From Vitrella brassicaformis (taxonomy: Eukaryota > Sar > Vitrellaceae): a stretch of DNA of 64,000 nucleotides. Each line of letters begins with the position of its first letter. The first letter of the stretch is position 1. Shown here piece by piece: positions 22,271-33,175 of the stretch. The translations under genes were made by a program, and so were the position numbers. The stretch is taken from the NCBI GenBank assembly GCA_001179505.1, contig CDMY01000301.1, positions 62,001-126,000 on the forward strand, written 5' to 3'. A model generated the notes under the pieces. That model had not been told where the DNA came from and ran no database searches. It was given only the letters and a program-made list of their open reading frames with translations.

Positions 22271-24014
22271 GTGATGGGCTCTGCGCGCCTGCACGCGTAC
22301 AAGGGTAACAAAGACAGCGTGGGCAATGCATCACGACGCAGGAAGAAGGCTATTCTCGCAACGCACCTGCGTCAATTGCTGCTGCTCACATAGGCATCAA
22401 TTAATTCATAGTCGCCTTACAGACCGCCGCTGCTTCCGCCCCGGCACATGGAGCGGCCTGTCTGTCCTTGTGCGGCTTCAAGTTGCGAGCCTAACTTCGA
22501 TCCGGACTTCTCGTTCGTTGTTCTTGAGATCTGGCTCTCTGTGGCTCCCCCCGCCCTCAGCACGGCTGACGTGGCAGGTGAGGTAAAAGAAAGAAAGAAG
22601 AAGATCCATGGAACATGTTGCCAGATGGCGTGTCGCGTGGCGTCCATTGCGTCCCTCCCTCCCTCCCTCCCTCCGCTCGGCCATCAATCCATGCCGGCCA
22701 GGTAATGATGTCGAGTGGTGCTCTTCGAATCTGTTGAGCATGTGTCATCTGTTTTTCCTTCAGGGGAGGCCTCGGGTGATCTATCAACCATCATTTGTCG
22801 CTGCTGGTTCTGGCGTTGAATTGCAGCACACAAGAACGCTCACTTTGAGAGCCAAGCCCTCCCGTCGAATCACAGCCGTTCTTGCCTGTGCGTGTGCGTA
22901 TTCCTCTCTCACGGGGCGTCCGTCCGCTGAGGCGTCCATCAACAAGCAGGCAGCTGCCGCCCCACCCCCGCTCGACCGGCTGGGGTGGGCTGACCTCTGC
23001 AGGTCGACTCACCTTGGCTGGCCGAGGATGGCCGGCCTCTCACTCGACCGGTGCCTTTGAGTCGACTGGTGGACTCCGCCTCTCAGCTGACGGACTGCGC
23101 CTCTCTGCTGACTGACTCGATCGCCGATGTCCCACAGTGCAGTGCCCTTCTTCTCTTCCCAGGTGGCTGCAGGCGACATGCGGTCATGGGAGCGTGGCGC
23201 AGCTGAGCGGTTCCGTCCCCTCGTTCAATCAATGCAGCGGTACGCATTTCCGTGGCCGACAAACTGAGGAGAGATATGTGGGTGCAGTGCGGTGTGCGGT
23301 GCAGTGCACGTGGGGGCGGGTTGTGAGCAAGCCTAAGGCAAGTGGTCTGACTGCCTGCCTGCCTGCCGATGGATGTATATATCCGTGACCTCGTGAAGTG
23401 GACGCATTGCATGGATGGCCTATGTTGTGTGTCGTGTGTGAATCGAATCCAGGTCGCTTTCTGTCCCTTCCATCTATCCCTACGTCCGTTAATTTGCACG
23501 AGTCAGTCAATCACACCATTTCTGTCTGCCTTGTAGGTCTGTCCGTCCACTCCCCACCTCCCATGCCGCACCCCCCACACACAACCCCCCACACACGCCC
23601 CCCCTGCCAGCACTCGCTAGTTATCCCACTGCCCCTATCCTAAAGCTAACTCGGAGAGCGGCCAGAGAACTGAACAGCAATGGGCTAGCTAACTAGGCTG
23701 TCAGAGGTGGTGTGATGTGTGGGCGTGAAGGGAGTGCAACAGAGAAACCAAAAATATCACCACATCCATCCACTCATCCACTCTCATGGACACTGTACAG
23801 CTCCACATATGAAGGAGGACACCCCCACAACACAGACAGACAAACAGATCACCCATCCATCCACCATCCATCCACACGTGGTCTACCCCGGCCGTCCGTC
23901 CACCCCTGTCTGCCCCTTCCCATAAGCTAGCTCACTTACAAAGCGGCCAGAGGTCAACAGCAGCAGTAGACAGACTACCTAGGAGGCGCGACACACGTGG
24001 GATGGATGAATTAA
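22271..24014. other. intergenic region with one weak small-ORF candidate
   Basis: About 1.7 kb. A + strand ORF opening at 22448 (MERPVCPCAASSCEPNF) could splice at 22578 to a short exon, giving about 60 residues, but nothing else supports it. The rest contains CCTC, CATC and TGCC repeats. No RNA gene was recognised. Confidence 0.4.
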
Positions 24015-24785
24015 TTACATGAAGAGGGCGCTGACGCCCTCGACCGCCTCCCTGCCGGCGTGGGCGATGTTGATGGCGGCCAGCCAGAGGTTGTTGGCGA
24101 GGCCGCGCGCCGACAGGGGGCAGTAGTCCTCCTCCACCCTCACCGCCCACACATGCCCCGCCCTCTTCTCCCACTTGGCCAGCCGCCCGCCAAACAGCTG
24201 GGGGTCGACGTACCAGCCGTCCGGCCCCTCCCGCACGTCGCCGACGAACGTGCTGAAGGGGGCCTTCTTGCCGGCACACCAACCACCCTTGGCGGGGGCT
24301 GTGTGGGCCCTCTCCCTCTCCATCTCCCTCGCAGCCTTGGCCTTCTCCAGCCGGGCCTTGTCCACCTCCATACGGCGGGCCATGGCCGTCATGATGGCGA
24401 GGTCCTCCTCGCAGTCGGCCTTGATGGCCGCCAGGTATGCGGCGTCCTGGCGGCGGCGCTTCTCGGCCTCTATGAACGCCTGCAGCCAACGCACCACATA
24501 ACACCAGGACAATGACACCCGTTGTGAGGTGGCCTCTCCTCAGTCACCTCCTTCTCACCTTGTTGGCGGCGTCAATCGCGGCCATGTCCTCAGCCGTGTA
24601 GCCCATATCGGCGGGCTGCACAGAGAGAAGCCTTGCTTGCATGCGTGAATGCATTTGTGCCAGCACATCAGGTGCATCCCAGCATCAACACGAGTGAGCA
24701 CATCCCATCCACCACACGAGCCAGCCCATCGCATCAGCGCCCCACCAAGTCCTCAAGTACTTACCGTGGGCAGGTGGACGGGCAT
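24015..24785 (-). CDS. small coiled-coil protein of unknown function
   Basis: Three phase-consistent exons (24765-24785, 24559-24615, 24015-24479) encode 180 residues. Start ATG is at 24783-24785. The N-terminal half is charged and helical (YTAEDMAAIDAANKAFIEAEKRRR interrupted into MARRMEVDKARLEKAKAAREMERERA), consistent with a coiled coil over residues 10-75. The C-terminal half is aromatic (DGWYVDPQLFGGRLAKWEKR, GHVWAVRVEEDYCPLS) and ends in a hydrophobic helix (ANNLWLAAINIAHAG). No family was recognised. It is transcribed away from the metaxin-like gene with a 143-bp spacer. Confidence 0.65.
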
Positions 24786-24885
24786 TGCAGCGGCCCTGTC
24801 GCTCACACGGGCCTCTTGGCCTTTCTGCTGCTGCTGCTGCTGACGACGCTGAGTGTGGTGTTTGCAGCAGAAACTCTGAAATTTG

Positions 24886-24893
24886 AGCTCGCA
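24886..24893 (+). promoter_or_regulatory. AGCTCGCA octamer
   Basis: Lies in the 143-bp spacer between divergent genes, 43 bp before the metaxin-like ATG, same orientation, within AAATTTGAGCTCGCAAACG. Confidence 0.55.
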
Positions 24894-24928
24894 AACGACA
24901 AGCAGGAACAAAGACTCCGAAGGAGTTC

Positions 24929-25942
24929 ATGTCATCGGCCGCCGCGGCATCGCCGGCCCTCATCATATGTCATTTTCGTTCGATAGGTGGTCGAGAGGGC
25001 GCGTTCCCGGTGTGCCCTCTGGTGCTGGAGCTGCAGCTGCTGTGCCACGGGAGAGATGACGTCCAGTTCAAACCAATGCCGTTCATGGAGGCTGGTGTGT
25101 GCAGTGCAGAGCCTCGCACCAGAGAGGCAGACAAGTGAATGCTGTGAGCACTGTGCCTTGAAGCTTCTGACTGTGCTGCTTGTCTGATCTGATCAGGCGG
25201 CCATGCATTGCCCTTCGGCATCAGTCGGCAGGCCGTCATCTCGGCCTCGTCACTTTACGGTCAGCCGGGGACATTCACTCATTGTCAGACACAAACGGAT
25301 GCCTGGGCCCGGCCCGGGTGTGTGTATGTGTGTGCAGAGCATGTGCAGGAGATGATGTCCGCCAGTCCGTCAGCCAAGAAGGATGGCGGCCTCGCCATCG
25401 AGGAGAGCGGTGACGTGGCCTTCTCGGTCATGGTGGACGAGATAGACCGCGTCATCCACCACCTCATATGGGCCGACGCCGACTTGTTCTCGTCCTTCAC
25501 GGCCCCCCTGCTGCTCAAGTCCATCCCCTGGCCCCTCTCGTGGTGGTCGGTGGCCCACGCACGGCTGGCGGCGTCGGTGCAGGGTGGGGGAGCGGTGGTG
25601 GCCGACGAGCTGCACGACATCCTCATCGCTCTCGAGAGGCGGCTGAGGGCGCCTGTGGGGCGGCAGCTTGAGGCGAGGGTCTTCTCACGGCTGGCCATCC
25701 TGTTCTCGCTGCCTTTCCCCTCGTCGAGCCCCGTGCCGGCGGTGTTGCGGTCCAAGCACGGCCTGGTGCAGTTCTGCGACTCGGTGCTCAAGAGGCAGCC
25801 GGCCCTGTGGCCCAACAGGGCCACTTTCCTGCGGGGCGCAATGCCCCCGCGGGAGGGCAGGAAGGCCAAGGAGGGGCAAGAGGGCGGCGGTAGAACGTGC
25901 CGTCCACTATCGAAAGATACATTGTCACAGGGGATGTGTTAG
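24929..25942 (+). CDS. metaxin/SAM37-like GST-fold protein
   Basis: Two phase-consistent exons (24929-25094, 25197-25942) encode 303 residues. The N-terminus has a thioredoxin-like start with a Cys-Pro (FPVCPLVLELQLLCHGRDD), followed by ALPFGISRQAVISASSLYG. The C-terminal half is helical and resembles the GST-C fold of metaxins: LHDILIALERRL, LEARVFSRLAILFSLPFP, then HGLVQFCDSVLKRQP. Metaxins sit on the mitochondrial outer membrane and serve beta-barrel protein import. No terminal membrane anchor is visible, and the tail is polar and basic. A GT-rich stretch at 25318-25335 looks like a microsatellite read through in frame. The fold call is moderate and the exact role is inferred. Confidence 0.5.
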
Positions 25943-27117
25943 AGTGACTGAATGAGGTCCTAGCTGCTCTTAGTGGGATGGGAGCGCGTGTGTGCGCACA
26001 CTGGGTATGTCATGTGTCCCTTCGCCTCTGTCAGTTGAGAGAGGTGACAACGGCTGGTTGACAATGCTTCTCACTGGCTGAACAGGCTGTACTGATTGTG
26101 TCTGCATGCATAGGTGTGTGTGGGCTGATGTGTGAGTGACGACTCGTCATATTAACGTGTGCTCCATGTGTACCCATCATCAATGCATGTAATGCGATTC
26201 GGTTCCCACGTATGTTCGCTGATCCACACGCGCACGCACGAACTCACCCACCCACCTCGGTTCACCTACCGTGTCGCCTTTCCATTATTGCACGCGTGCC
26301 TTCTTGCTTTGCACACGAACACCCACTCTTGCAGCCAAACGCGGACGTGTCAAACGGCAGCCAGCCAGGCGAGAAAACGGATAATGCGCGTCTGTCTGTC
26401 TGTCTGTCTGTATCCCCCACCGAGCCAGTCCAATCATACCCCTCCCACCAACCAACCCACACACACGCAGCCCATGACATGAACACGATGGCCTTTCTGT
26501 CTTATGTCTGACGGCTGGTGTGTGTGAGTCAGTGTGGGTGTGACCCATGTGTGAAAGAAGCGGGCATTCCTGAGAGGGAATGCCAACCCTGATTCACCTG
26601 ACTGCCCACAGACGCCCCTCCTCTGCCCGCCCGAGAACTACTCATCGTCAGTCCACGCAACGCAGTAAGACAAATACCCAGGTCGAAGGGCAATGAGACG
26701 ACGGTCAATCCACGAGCCATCTTGCGTCTCTCTCGTCTGTTGAGGTGTCGTCTCTTCGGACACCTCAACAGACACCACCCACCAGAAGGAAGGTGGGCAG
26801 CGGTTCCTAACGGATGCCAAAACCTGCCCGCAGTCACAACACACAGGGAGGGAGGGATAGACGAGCAAGACAAGGAAGGAGACCGAGGGCAATTCGAGCG
26901 AGAACCATTATATAGGTGGGTGTGGTGTGGTGTTATGTGTGAGCTGAGGGTGTTATGTGTGTGCTCTGGGGTGGGGTTGGAGCTTTGGCAGTGCCGGGGC
27001 ATTTGTCCCGACACTCGCAAAGCCAGCCGACTCCCCCTCCCCTACCACACGCTTCCTACCAAACACTCAGGCACGTCTCCTCCCTCCCTCCCTCCCTCCC
27101 TCACACACACACACACA

Positions 27118-27136
27118 CATGCAAACAAATAGGATC
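27118..27136 (+). repeat. 19-bp direct repeat, copy 1
   Basis: CATGCAAACAAATAGGATC, identical to 27780-27798, each after a CA/CCTC-rich stretch and before CAGT repeats. Confidence 0.8.
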
Positions 27137-27779
27137 TCAGTCAGTCAGTCAGTGCGTACGGTATGCAGGTGTCAGGTTAGCGAGCAAGCAGGCAGGCTGC
27201 CATCCATCCATCCATCCGTCCGATCAACCGCACACACACGCCACCACATCGGCAGGCAGGCAGGTAGCTGGATAGGTACACATACGCGATCAGACGGCAT
27301 TGGCAACACCGTCAACTCAACCATTGCACGCACCATGACACCAATAGTCAGTCAGTCAGTCAGTCGATGAGTCCTTCACTGCCGCCCCATCAGCAGTTTG
27401 TCGGCGAGAAGGTAGGCAGGGTGATGGATGGCAGGACATGCCCGCATCGGCTCAGGCAATCAGTCGATTCGATGATTCGCGGGACACATTCTCTCTCAAA
27501 CACACACACACATACCAAGGTGTACAGGGCCAAGACAAAGGGAGGGATATTCGAGGGTGCTATATGACAGTGTGTGTTGCTGCGCATGCGCGATGGTGCG
27601 TGCCGGGCTTGGGCTGTGGGAGGTCAGGCATCTCCCGACCTTCGCAAAACCAGCGTACTCCCAACACAACCAAACACACACACCACACACACACAAGCGT
27701 CTCACTCAAACCTTTCCTTATTTCCTCCCTCTCGCCCATCCCTCCCTCCCTCCCTCCTTCTCAGACGCCCCACACACAA

Positions 27780-27798
27780 CATGCAAACAAATAGGATC
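27780..27798 (+). repeat. 19-bp direct repeat, copy 2
   Basis: Second copy of CATGCAAACAAATAGGATC; the flanks share CGCAAA.CCAGC about 120-145 bp upstream in both places. Confidence 0.8.
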
Positions 27799-28028
27799 CG
27801 ACAGCAATAATGGGTGCGTGCATTGCGGTCAACAGTCAGTCAGTACGTAGGCCATGCATGCGCAATATGCATGAATCAAATTACCTCACCAATCGAGCTG
27901 TGGCAGGCAGGTACAACCAAGCAGGCAGAGCAGGCAGGCGACCACTCATCCAATCACTCACTCACTCACCCATCCATCCATCCAGCCATCCAACCACATG
28001 TGTACACCAAGACGACAGACAAGAACGA

Positions 28029-29822
28029 TTAGGAAGGAAGTTCTTCGGTCATGGCCCGGGCCATCTGCTCCTCCTCGCTGAGTCCTTCCTGCAGGTGCCC
28101 GGCTTGCTCAGCCTGAGCGGCCGACATGGGCTGCACAGCTGTCCCCGCGATCGTCCCGCCGCTCACCGACGCCCTTTCGGGGAACGCCTGCCGCCCGACA
28201 CCCGCCTGTATCGCGCTCGCGCCAAATGCGGTGGCACGCCTCACACTGAAGGTTGCCACCAGCGGGAGGCCCGGCCGCGGCACGTCAAACCGCCACTCCC
28301 CACTCGTTCCTCCGGCGGTGCGTGTGACTGGGTCGGGGGCCTGAGGGTGGGGTGGCGTGAGCGACTGCAGGGCGATGGCCTGCACGTCGGCGATGCTGAG
28401 AACCAGCTGCTGGGTGGCCGTCAGGTCGTACGGCAAGGTAGCAGCTGGTGGGGGGAACTCGAGCCGGTACCTGCAGCGCCTCGGTGTGTCCTCGAGAATC
28501 GTGATGCTGAGCGAGCAGCACATACCACATACATACACACACATGATTCAGAACGAGATCCTCACTTTTTTTCCCACCGTTCCCTCCCCTAACCTACCCC
28601 AGTTGGTCCAATGACAGGTTTCGGTAGTACAGCTCCACGGCGCTCTCCACAGCACCTTGTCGCCTCTCCAGCACTTCGCCTGCGCCCCTCTCCCTCTGGC
28701 GTCCCTGCCCGTCCTCGAACGGCTCACGCACCTGCATCGCGTCACTGATCGCCTGTGTGGGCAGGATCAGTCGGTTGACGTCGTCGTAGTGCTCGGCGCC
28801 TTGTGCCAGCGGGAGGGAGTGCATGGGCTGCTGTGAGTCGGGGCGGACCAGAGACACGTCCCATGGCTGCTGGCTGACGCCCTCGAGGCAGAGGGATGGC
28901 TTCCATATTTGGCTGGGATAGGGTGTGAGGGTGGCGCGGCCGGTCATCTTGCCGCCGTCACTGCGCTTGCCCAGGTCGATGCCCATGCGCACCTTCGTGC
29001 TGCGCAGGCTTGCTGTGCAGGCCTCCTTCACCCCGGGGAAAACGATGCCGACCTTGACGGATCCTGCGGGAATGGTGACGTTGGTAGTGGTGGTCTTCGG
29101 GTGGTTGATGTAGTTGTGGTCCAACACCAACCGCTCCGAGTACTTCTTGGCACCCGTGCCTGGAGCGAACTCCAGCCCGCGGCAGCCGGGCGCGATGAGC
29201 TCGATGCGGGACACGCTCGCCATGAGGCCGGCTGAGGGACGCAACGGGAACATGTGCGATTCGTCGAACGTCACAACGTTGAAGACACTCACAACCGGCT
29301 CACCCACAGGGCGAACGCTGACCAAACACACATACAGCATACATGCATTAATACATACATACACACCTTTCTTTCGTGTCTCACTCACCACATTTCTTTG
29401 TAGTCCATTTTCTCGTAGATGAACCCCACCAGCAGCGTCCGCGAGGCCGTCACGCGCTCCTGAGGGACCAGCAGGCGGACCGCTCCGGTGCTGCCATCAA
29501 ACGCCCACATCGTCTGGTCCAACTCGTGGGCGTCGAGGCCGAGCACCCCTTCGTATTGGTTGTCGCTGGTCGGTCCCGACGCCACGCTGCCCGCAGCCGA
29601 CTGCGCCACAAAAACCTTGCTGGGCTTCTTGCACACGTCGAATACGGCCAGCGACACACTCGAGTTGGCGGCTGCGGGCACGCCGCTGATGAGTCCCCAC
29701 ACAACCAACTTCAGCTGCACCACCCGTCCGAGGACATGGATCTTGACCACCCGCCGGTAGAGCTCAATGGATGTGAAGGCGCCCTGGTAGTCGCACTGGT
29801 CGGTGGGGGGGAGGGTGGCCAT
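28029..29822 (-). CDS. unknown 543-residue protein, beta-rich
   Basis: Three phase-consistent exons (29389-29822, 28598-29317, 28029-28506). Start MATLPPTDQ at 29822; a longer in-frame start at 29939 is possible. The first exon reads as alternating hydrophobic strands (VVKIHVLGRVVQLKLVVWG, VSLAVFDVCKKPSKVFV, RLLVPQERVTASRTLLVGF). The second exon has a Gly/Pro-punctuated middle (VFPGVKEACTASLRSTKV) and the third ends in an acidic Gln/Glu-rich helix (HLQEGLSEEEQMARAM). No signal peptide, membrane segment or known motif was seen. It is divergent from the kinase-like gene at 30187, suggesting a shared promoter region at 29823-30186. Confidence 0.6.
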
Positions 29823-30088
29823 GGCCAGTCCGGAGGAGCTGCCAATGCAACACCAGCTGAGAGCGATGAAGGTACTAGCGGTGGCCGCAGAAGATTTCGC
29901 TACGAGGACACGATACGAGGCACACGCGGAAGATTTCATCGAGAGCGGTTGGCGCTTGTCAACCGACCTTCACAGCGCCATGCTCAAGCACTTCTTTCGC
30001 TGCTCAAGCGGTTTGCAATTCGTTTAACGAAACCCGCTTTTCCTAACTCGACAAAACCCTGCCTGCGGAGCCAGCCGCGGCTGAAGTA

Positions 30089-30190
30089 ATGGATAGCATC
30101 GGCGGCCCTGCCAGCGGCGTGGCGACCCCAGCGGGCTCATTTCGGTTCGATCTCCGCAACCGCGCCACCCCGGACCCCAGCTGTCGATGA
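30089..30190 (+). other. 33-codon upstream ORF overlapping the next start (ATGA)
   Basis: An ORF from ATG 30089-30091 ends at TGA 30188-30190, sharing ATGA with the start of the kinase-like protein at 30187. It encodes MDSIGGPASGVATPAGSFRF followed by DLRNRATPDPSCR. It may be a regulatory uORF. Alternatively it is the true N-terminus put out of frame by an indel or an unrecognised intron. Confidence 0.4.
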
Positions 30191-33175
30191 GTAGGCCAGC
30201 AGCTCCTCACACAACGCAGCCTCCCATTGCAGCAGAGGTGGAGCATCGGCTGCAGCTGGAGAATGAGCCGTCCTTCATTAGTGTGAAGTGGGTCGGGGGA
30301 GGCACGTCTGGTGAGGTGGTGCACGGCAAGTGGAAGGGGAGGCCGACGGCGTTCAAGGTCTTCAAACTGGACCAGCATGGACGAATAGACGCCCGGCAGG
30401 AAAGCAGTCGGCTCAACCACATCAAAGTCGCAGATGAGCCGCAGCTCTGGCGCAGCAGCGTCCCCTTCCCCATGCCGTACGCTGACGCGCCTATCAGGGG
30501 GCAGCTGACCATGGCCGGACAGAAGCCAAGGGACCGCCTTGTCGTCCCCATGGAGTACCTCGGTAGGTGCGGGGTGGGTCATCGAGGGGAAAGATGCACT
30601 CACGGCACGGACAGATGGAGAGATCCCACACTACTTGCCCACATCGCCTTCTGTTCCTGTGCGTGAACCTGTGTGTGTGTGTGTGTGTGTGTGCAGACAC
30701 TCCGCCTTACCTTACACTGACGGGCCTCATCCGGACTGGCTTCAACGTGCCCTCAATCGCCAAGAACTACCCCAATACCAACAGCGAAGACGAAATCGAG
30801 AGACAAGATGAGCGGATCGACGTGGCCGGCAGGCTGCTGGAGCTGCTGGCTGTCATGCTAGTCGTCGTCCGTGCGCACCGCGCCGCCTACGCCCTTGGCT
30901 TCGTCTGCACCGATCACGTCACCAGCGACACCTTCCTCCACGTCGACCTTGTCGAAGCCGTCAAATGGGATAAGGTCGCCGATCTCCCCGGCTCGATACC
31001 CACCATCGGCAAGCTGGTCGACACCATCGCCGTCGTCCTCCTCACCACCCCTCTCCCCCCTCTCCCCCCTCTCCCCCCCACCCCGTCATTCCTCGGCGAC
31101 AGCATTGCCACCGTGCCCTTCCGCTACGAGCGCCGCATCGAAGTGTCCCAGTTCCCCACTGGCAAGCCCTTCCAGGAGTCCCCAGAGGTGGCTGTCTATG
31201 CCGTCGAAGACTACAAGCAGAAGGGCCTTCTGTCGGACCTCTTCGGCAACAACAGACAAAGAGAGATTGACGACATCGTCAAGGCGGAGGAGGCGCTGCT
31301 GGCTCGGTGGCGGCCCCTCGGGCTTGTGGTATCTGACAGCGGCGGGCAGGGAGGGAGCGGGGAGGCATGTGTCATCGGCAGACCGACCTCGACGTTCAAC
31401 CTGGGCATGTGCCTCCAGACCCTGTTTAGGGGGGAGACGCTGCTGGACTGGTCTTGCGGGGTAGCGGCGCCAGAGGAGGTCACTGAGACGGAGGCCCAGA
31501 AGGCCGACCGGGAGCGCAGCGAGTGCGCTGCGGGCAAGAAGGCGCTGTTCGAGTGGGAGAAGACACTGGCCGACATCTGCGACGACAAGGGGTACCCCGT
31601 GCTGAGGGAGGGGGTGGAGTCGCTGAGGGAGAGGGCCGACAGGGAGGAGGGCATGCAGTGGCTGGCAGAGGTCCTCGACCCCATCGCAAGCCTCTCGCGC
31701 AAGGCCATCTCGACGCACCCGGCTGACCGAGGCCATCCAGAGGACCTCGAGAACGCTGTCCTCGCCGGCCTGCAGAGACTGCGGACCGTCATAGTTCGGC
31801 TGAACGTACACACAAGACCCACCCACTCACTCAACCGCTGTTGTCGGTATCCATAGGTTTGTGTGTTATGCTCACAGGCCGAGTGCGCCAATTGTATGGC
31901 GGCGGCCGCACATGATACCGCTCAGGTACGCCGTCCCCACACACGACGCTCATGTGGCTGGATGACGAGACTGGTGGCGTGGCCTGTGGTGCCTGTCAGG
32001 AGGATCTATCGGTGCCTGCGGCCACTGACCAACGAGAGCCGGCGGTCAGCCCAACCAGACACAGATTTGGGAATGAGTCCGTGCAGATGTGCACTGTGTT
32101 GATTGGGTGCAGTTGCAGCGGGAGGACTTGGAGCCCATGCCGGCAGGCACCGCAGCTGATGAGAGACAGGTGTGTTGCACACCAGCACACCCACACACAT
32201 CTGTGGAGTTGATCTGTGTGTGGGTGTGCTCTGCAGGTAGACCCTGACGGTCGACTTAGCAGCATTGCCTTCGTAGCGTTGAGTTTGCCGATGACGGAGC
32301 TGGCCGACAAGTGCCGGCGGGAGCCGGCGGAGCGTCGCATGGCCTTAGTCCACGAGCACAAGCAGCAGATCGTCGATTACATTAGTGAGTGGTTGGTTGG
32401 TTGGTTGGGCGAGAGAGAGAGAAGCGATGAGCTGGGGGTGGGGAAACCTTTCTACCTCCCTCTGTGTCCCAATCTGTTCCAGCTTACGTGGAAGGGCACC
32501 ACACGGCGGGCAGACTCCGCCCCCACATGTGTGGTGTGGTAGTCGAGACAATGATGGCCCTCATCAAGGCGGGCGGGCTGTACGCCCCACCGACACCGGC
32601 ACCACCACAGGTCATTCACATCTACACGCAACCACATGGAAGTCACAATCAACGAGTCCAATATTGAATGGGCTCATTGCTTTCGCCGTGGGTATACAGG
32701 GTCCCCCACCTGCGCCCGCCGGAGGATCGCCTTGCCGGCCGCAGCAGACGTCCAACCACTCAAGGACTTCTCCACAAGTACTTGCGTAGAGAAAGTGGCT
32801 GCCTGTCTGCCGTCTTTTGATGGTTCTCGTGTTGTGCTGTGCCGGTGTCAGGTTGCCAGTGGTGGAGGGTCGATGTGTTCGGTGACGGCATTCTCGTGCC
32901 TGCAGGTCATACACACACAAACAGACACATACGGACGGACGGACAGAGAGACAGAGAGATCGACATCCATCCATCCATTCGCGTATCTCTCTGTCTGTCT
33001 GTCTGTCTGATTTCAGCCCCGGGCGTCCTCGCGGCCAGTGCCTCATCCACCTTTCTGTCCTGCCCTGGCCCCACAGCCTGCAGCCGTCCAGCCTCGCCCC
33101 CCATCATCCCACGTCAAGAGGCGCCTGCGGGGCGGAGGAAGCTGTGGACGAAAGCCCTGGGGGAGGGTTTGGTGA
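30187..33175 (+). CDS. degenerate kinase-like protein with unique C-terminal region
   Basis: Nine phase-consistent exons (30187-30562, 30697-31793, 31878-31925, 32113-32169, 32237-32384, 32483-32610, 32700-32777, 32852-32905, 33017-33175) encode 714 residues. Residues 35-60 contain a glycine loop and lysine strand typical of kinases (VGGGTSGEVVHGKWKGRPTA, then FKVFKL). Farther on, RAHRAAYALGFVCTDHVTSD and FLHVDLVEAVKW occupy the place of a catalytic and metal-binding region, but no clear HRD or DFG is present, so it may be a pseudokinase. The middle has a charged helix (TETEAQKADRERSECAAGKK). The last exons are proline-rich with a basic end. An alternative frame in the last exon would run to TGA 33274-33276 but does not fit the phase. 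Expression and catalytic activity cannot be judged. Confidence 0.6.
30671..30695. repeat. GT microsatellite forming an intron 3' end
   Basis: (GT)n immediately before the CAG acceptor of exon 2 of the kinase-like gene. Similar GT-rich acceptor tracts occur in many introns of this window. Confidence 0.85.

Larger units (their letters stand above)
25943..28028. other. gene-free spacer with diverged internal repeat
   Basis: About 2.1 kb without a supported gene. It contains (TCTG)n near 26392-26411, CCTC plus CA runs at 27076-27118 and 27730-27760, CAGT runs at 27136-27152 and 27345-27364, and CATC runs at 27201-27219 and 27968-27985. Two segments around 27000-27180 and 27620-27850 look like diverged copies of one another. 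Confidence 0.6.

Noticed and set aside
26529-27020. 163-residue minus-strand ORF
   Set aside because: Runs through microsatellites, no splice-supported extension or recognisable segment.
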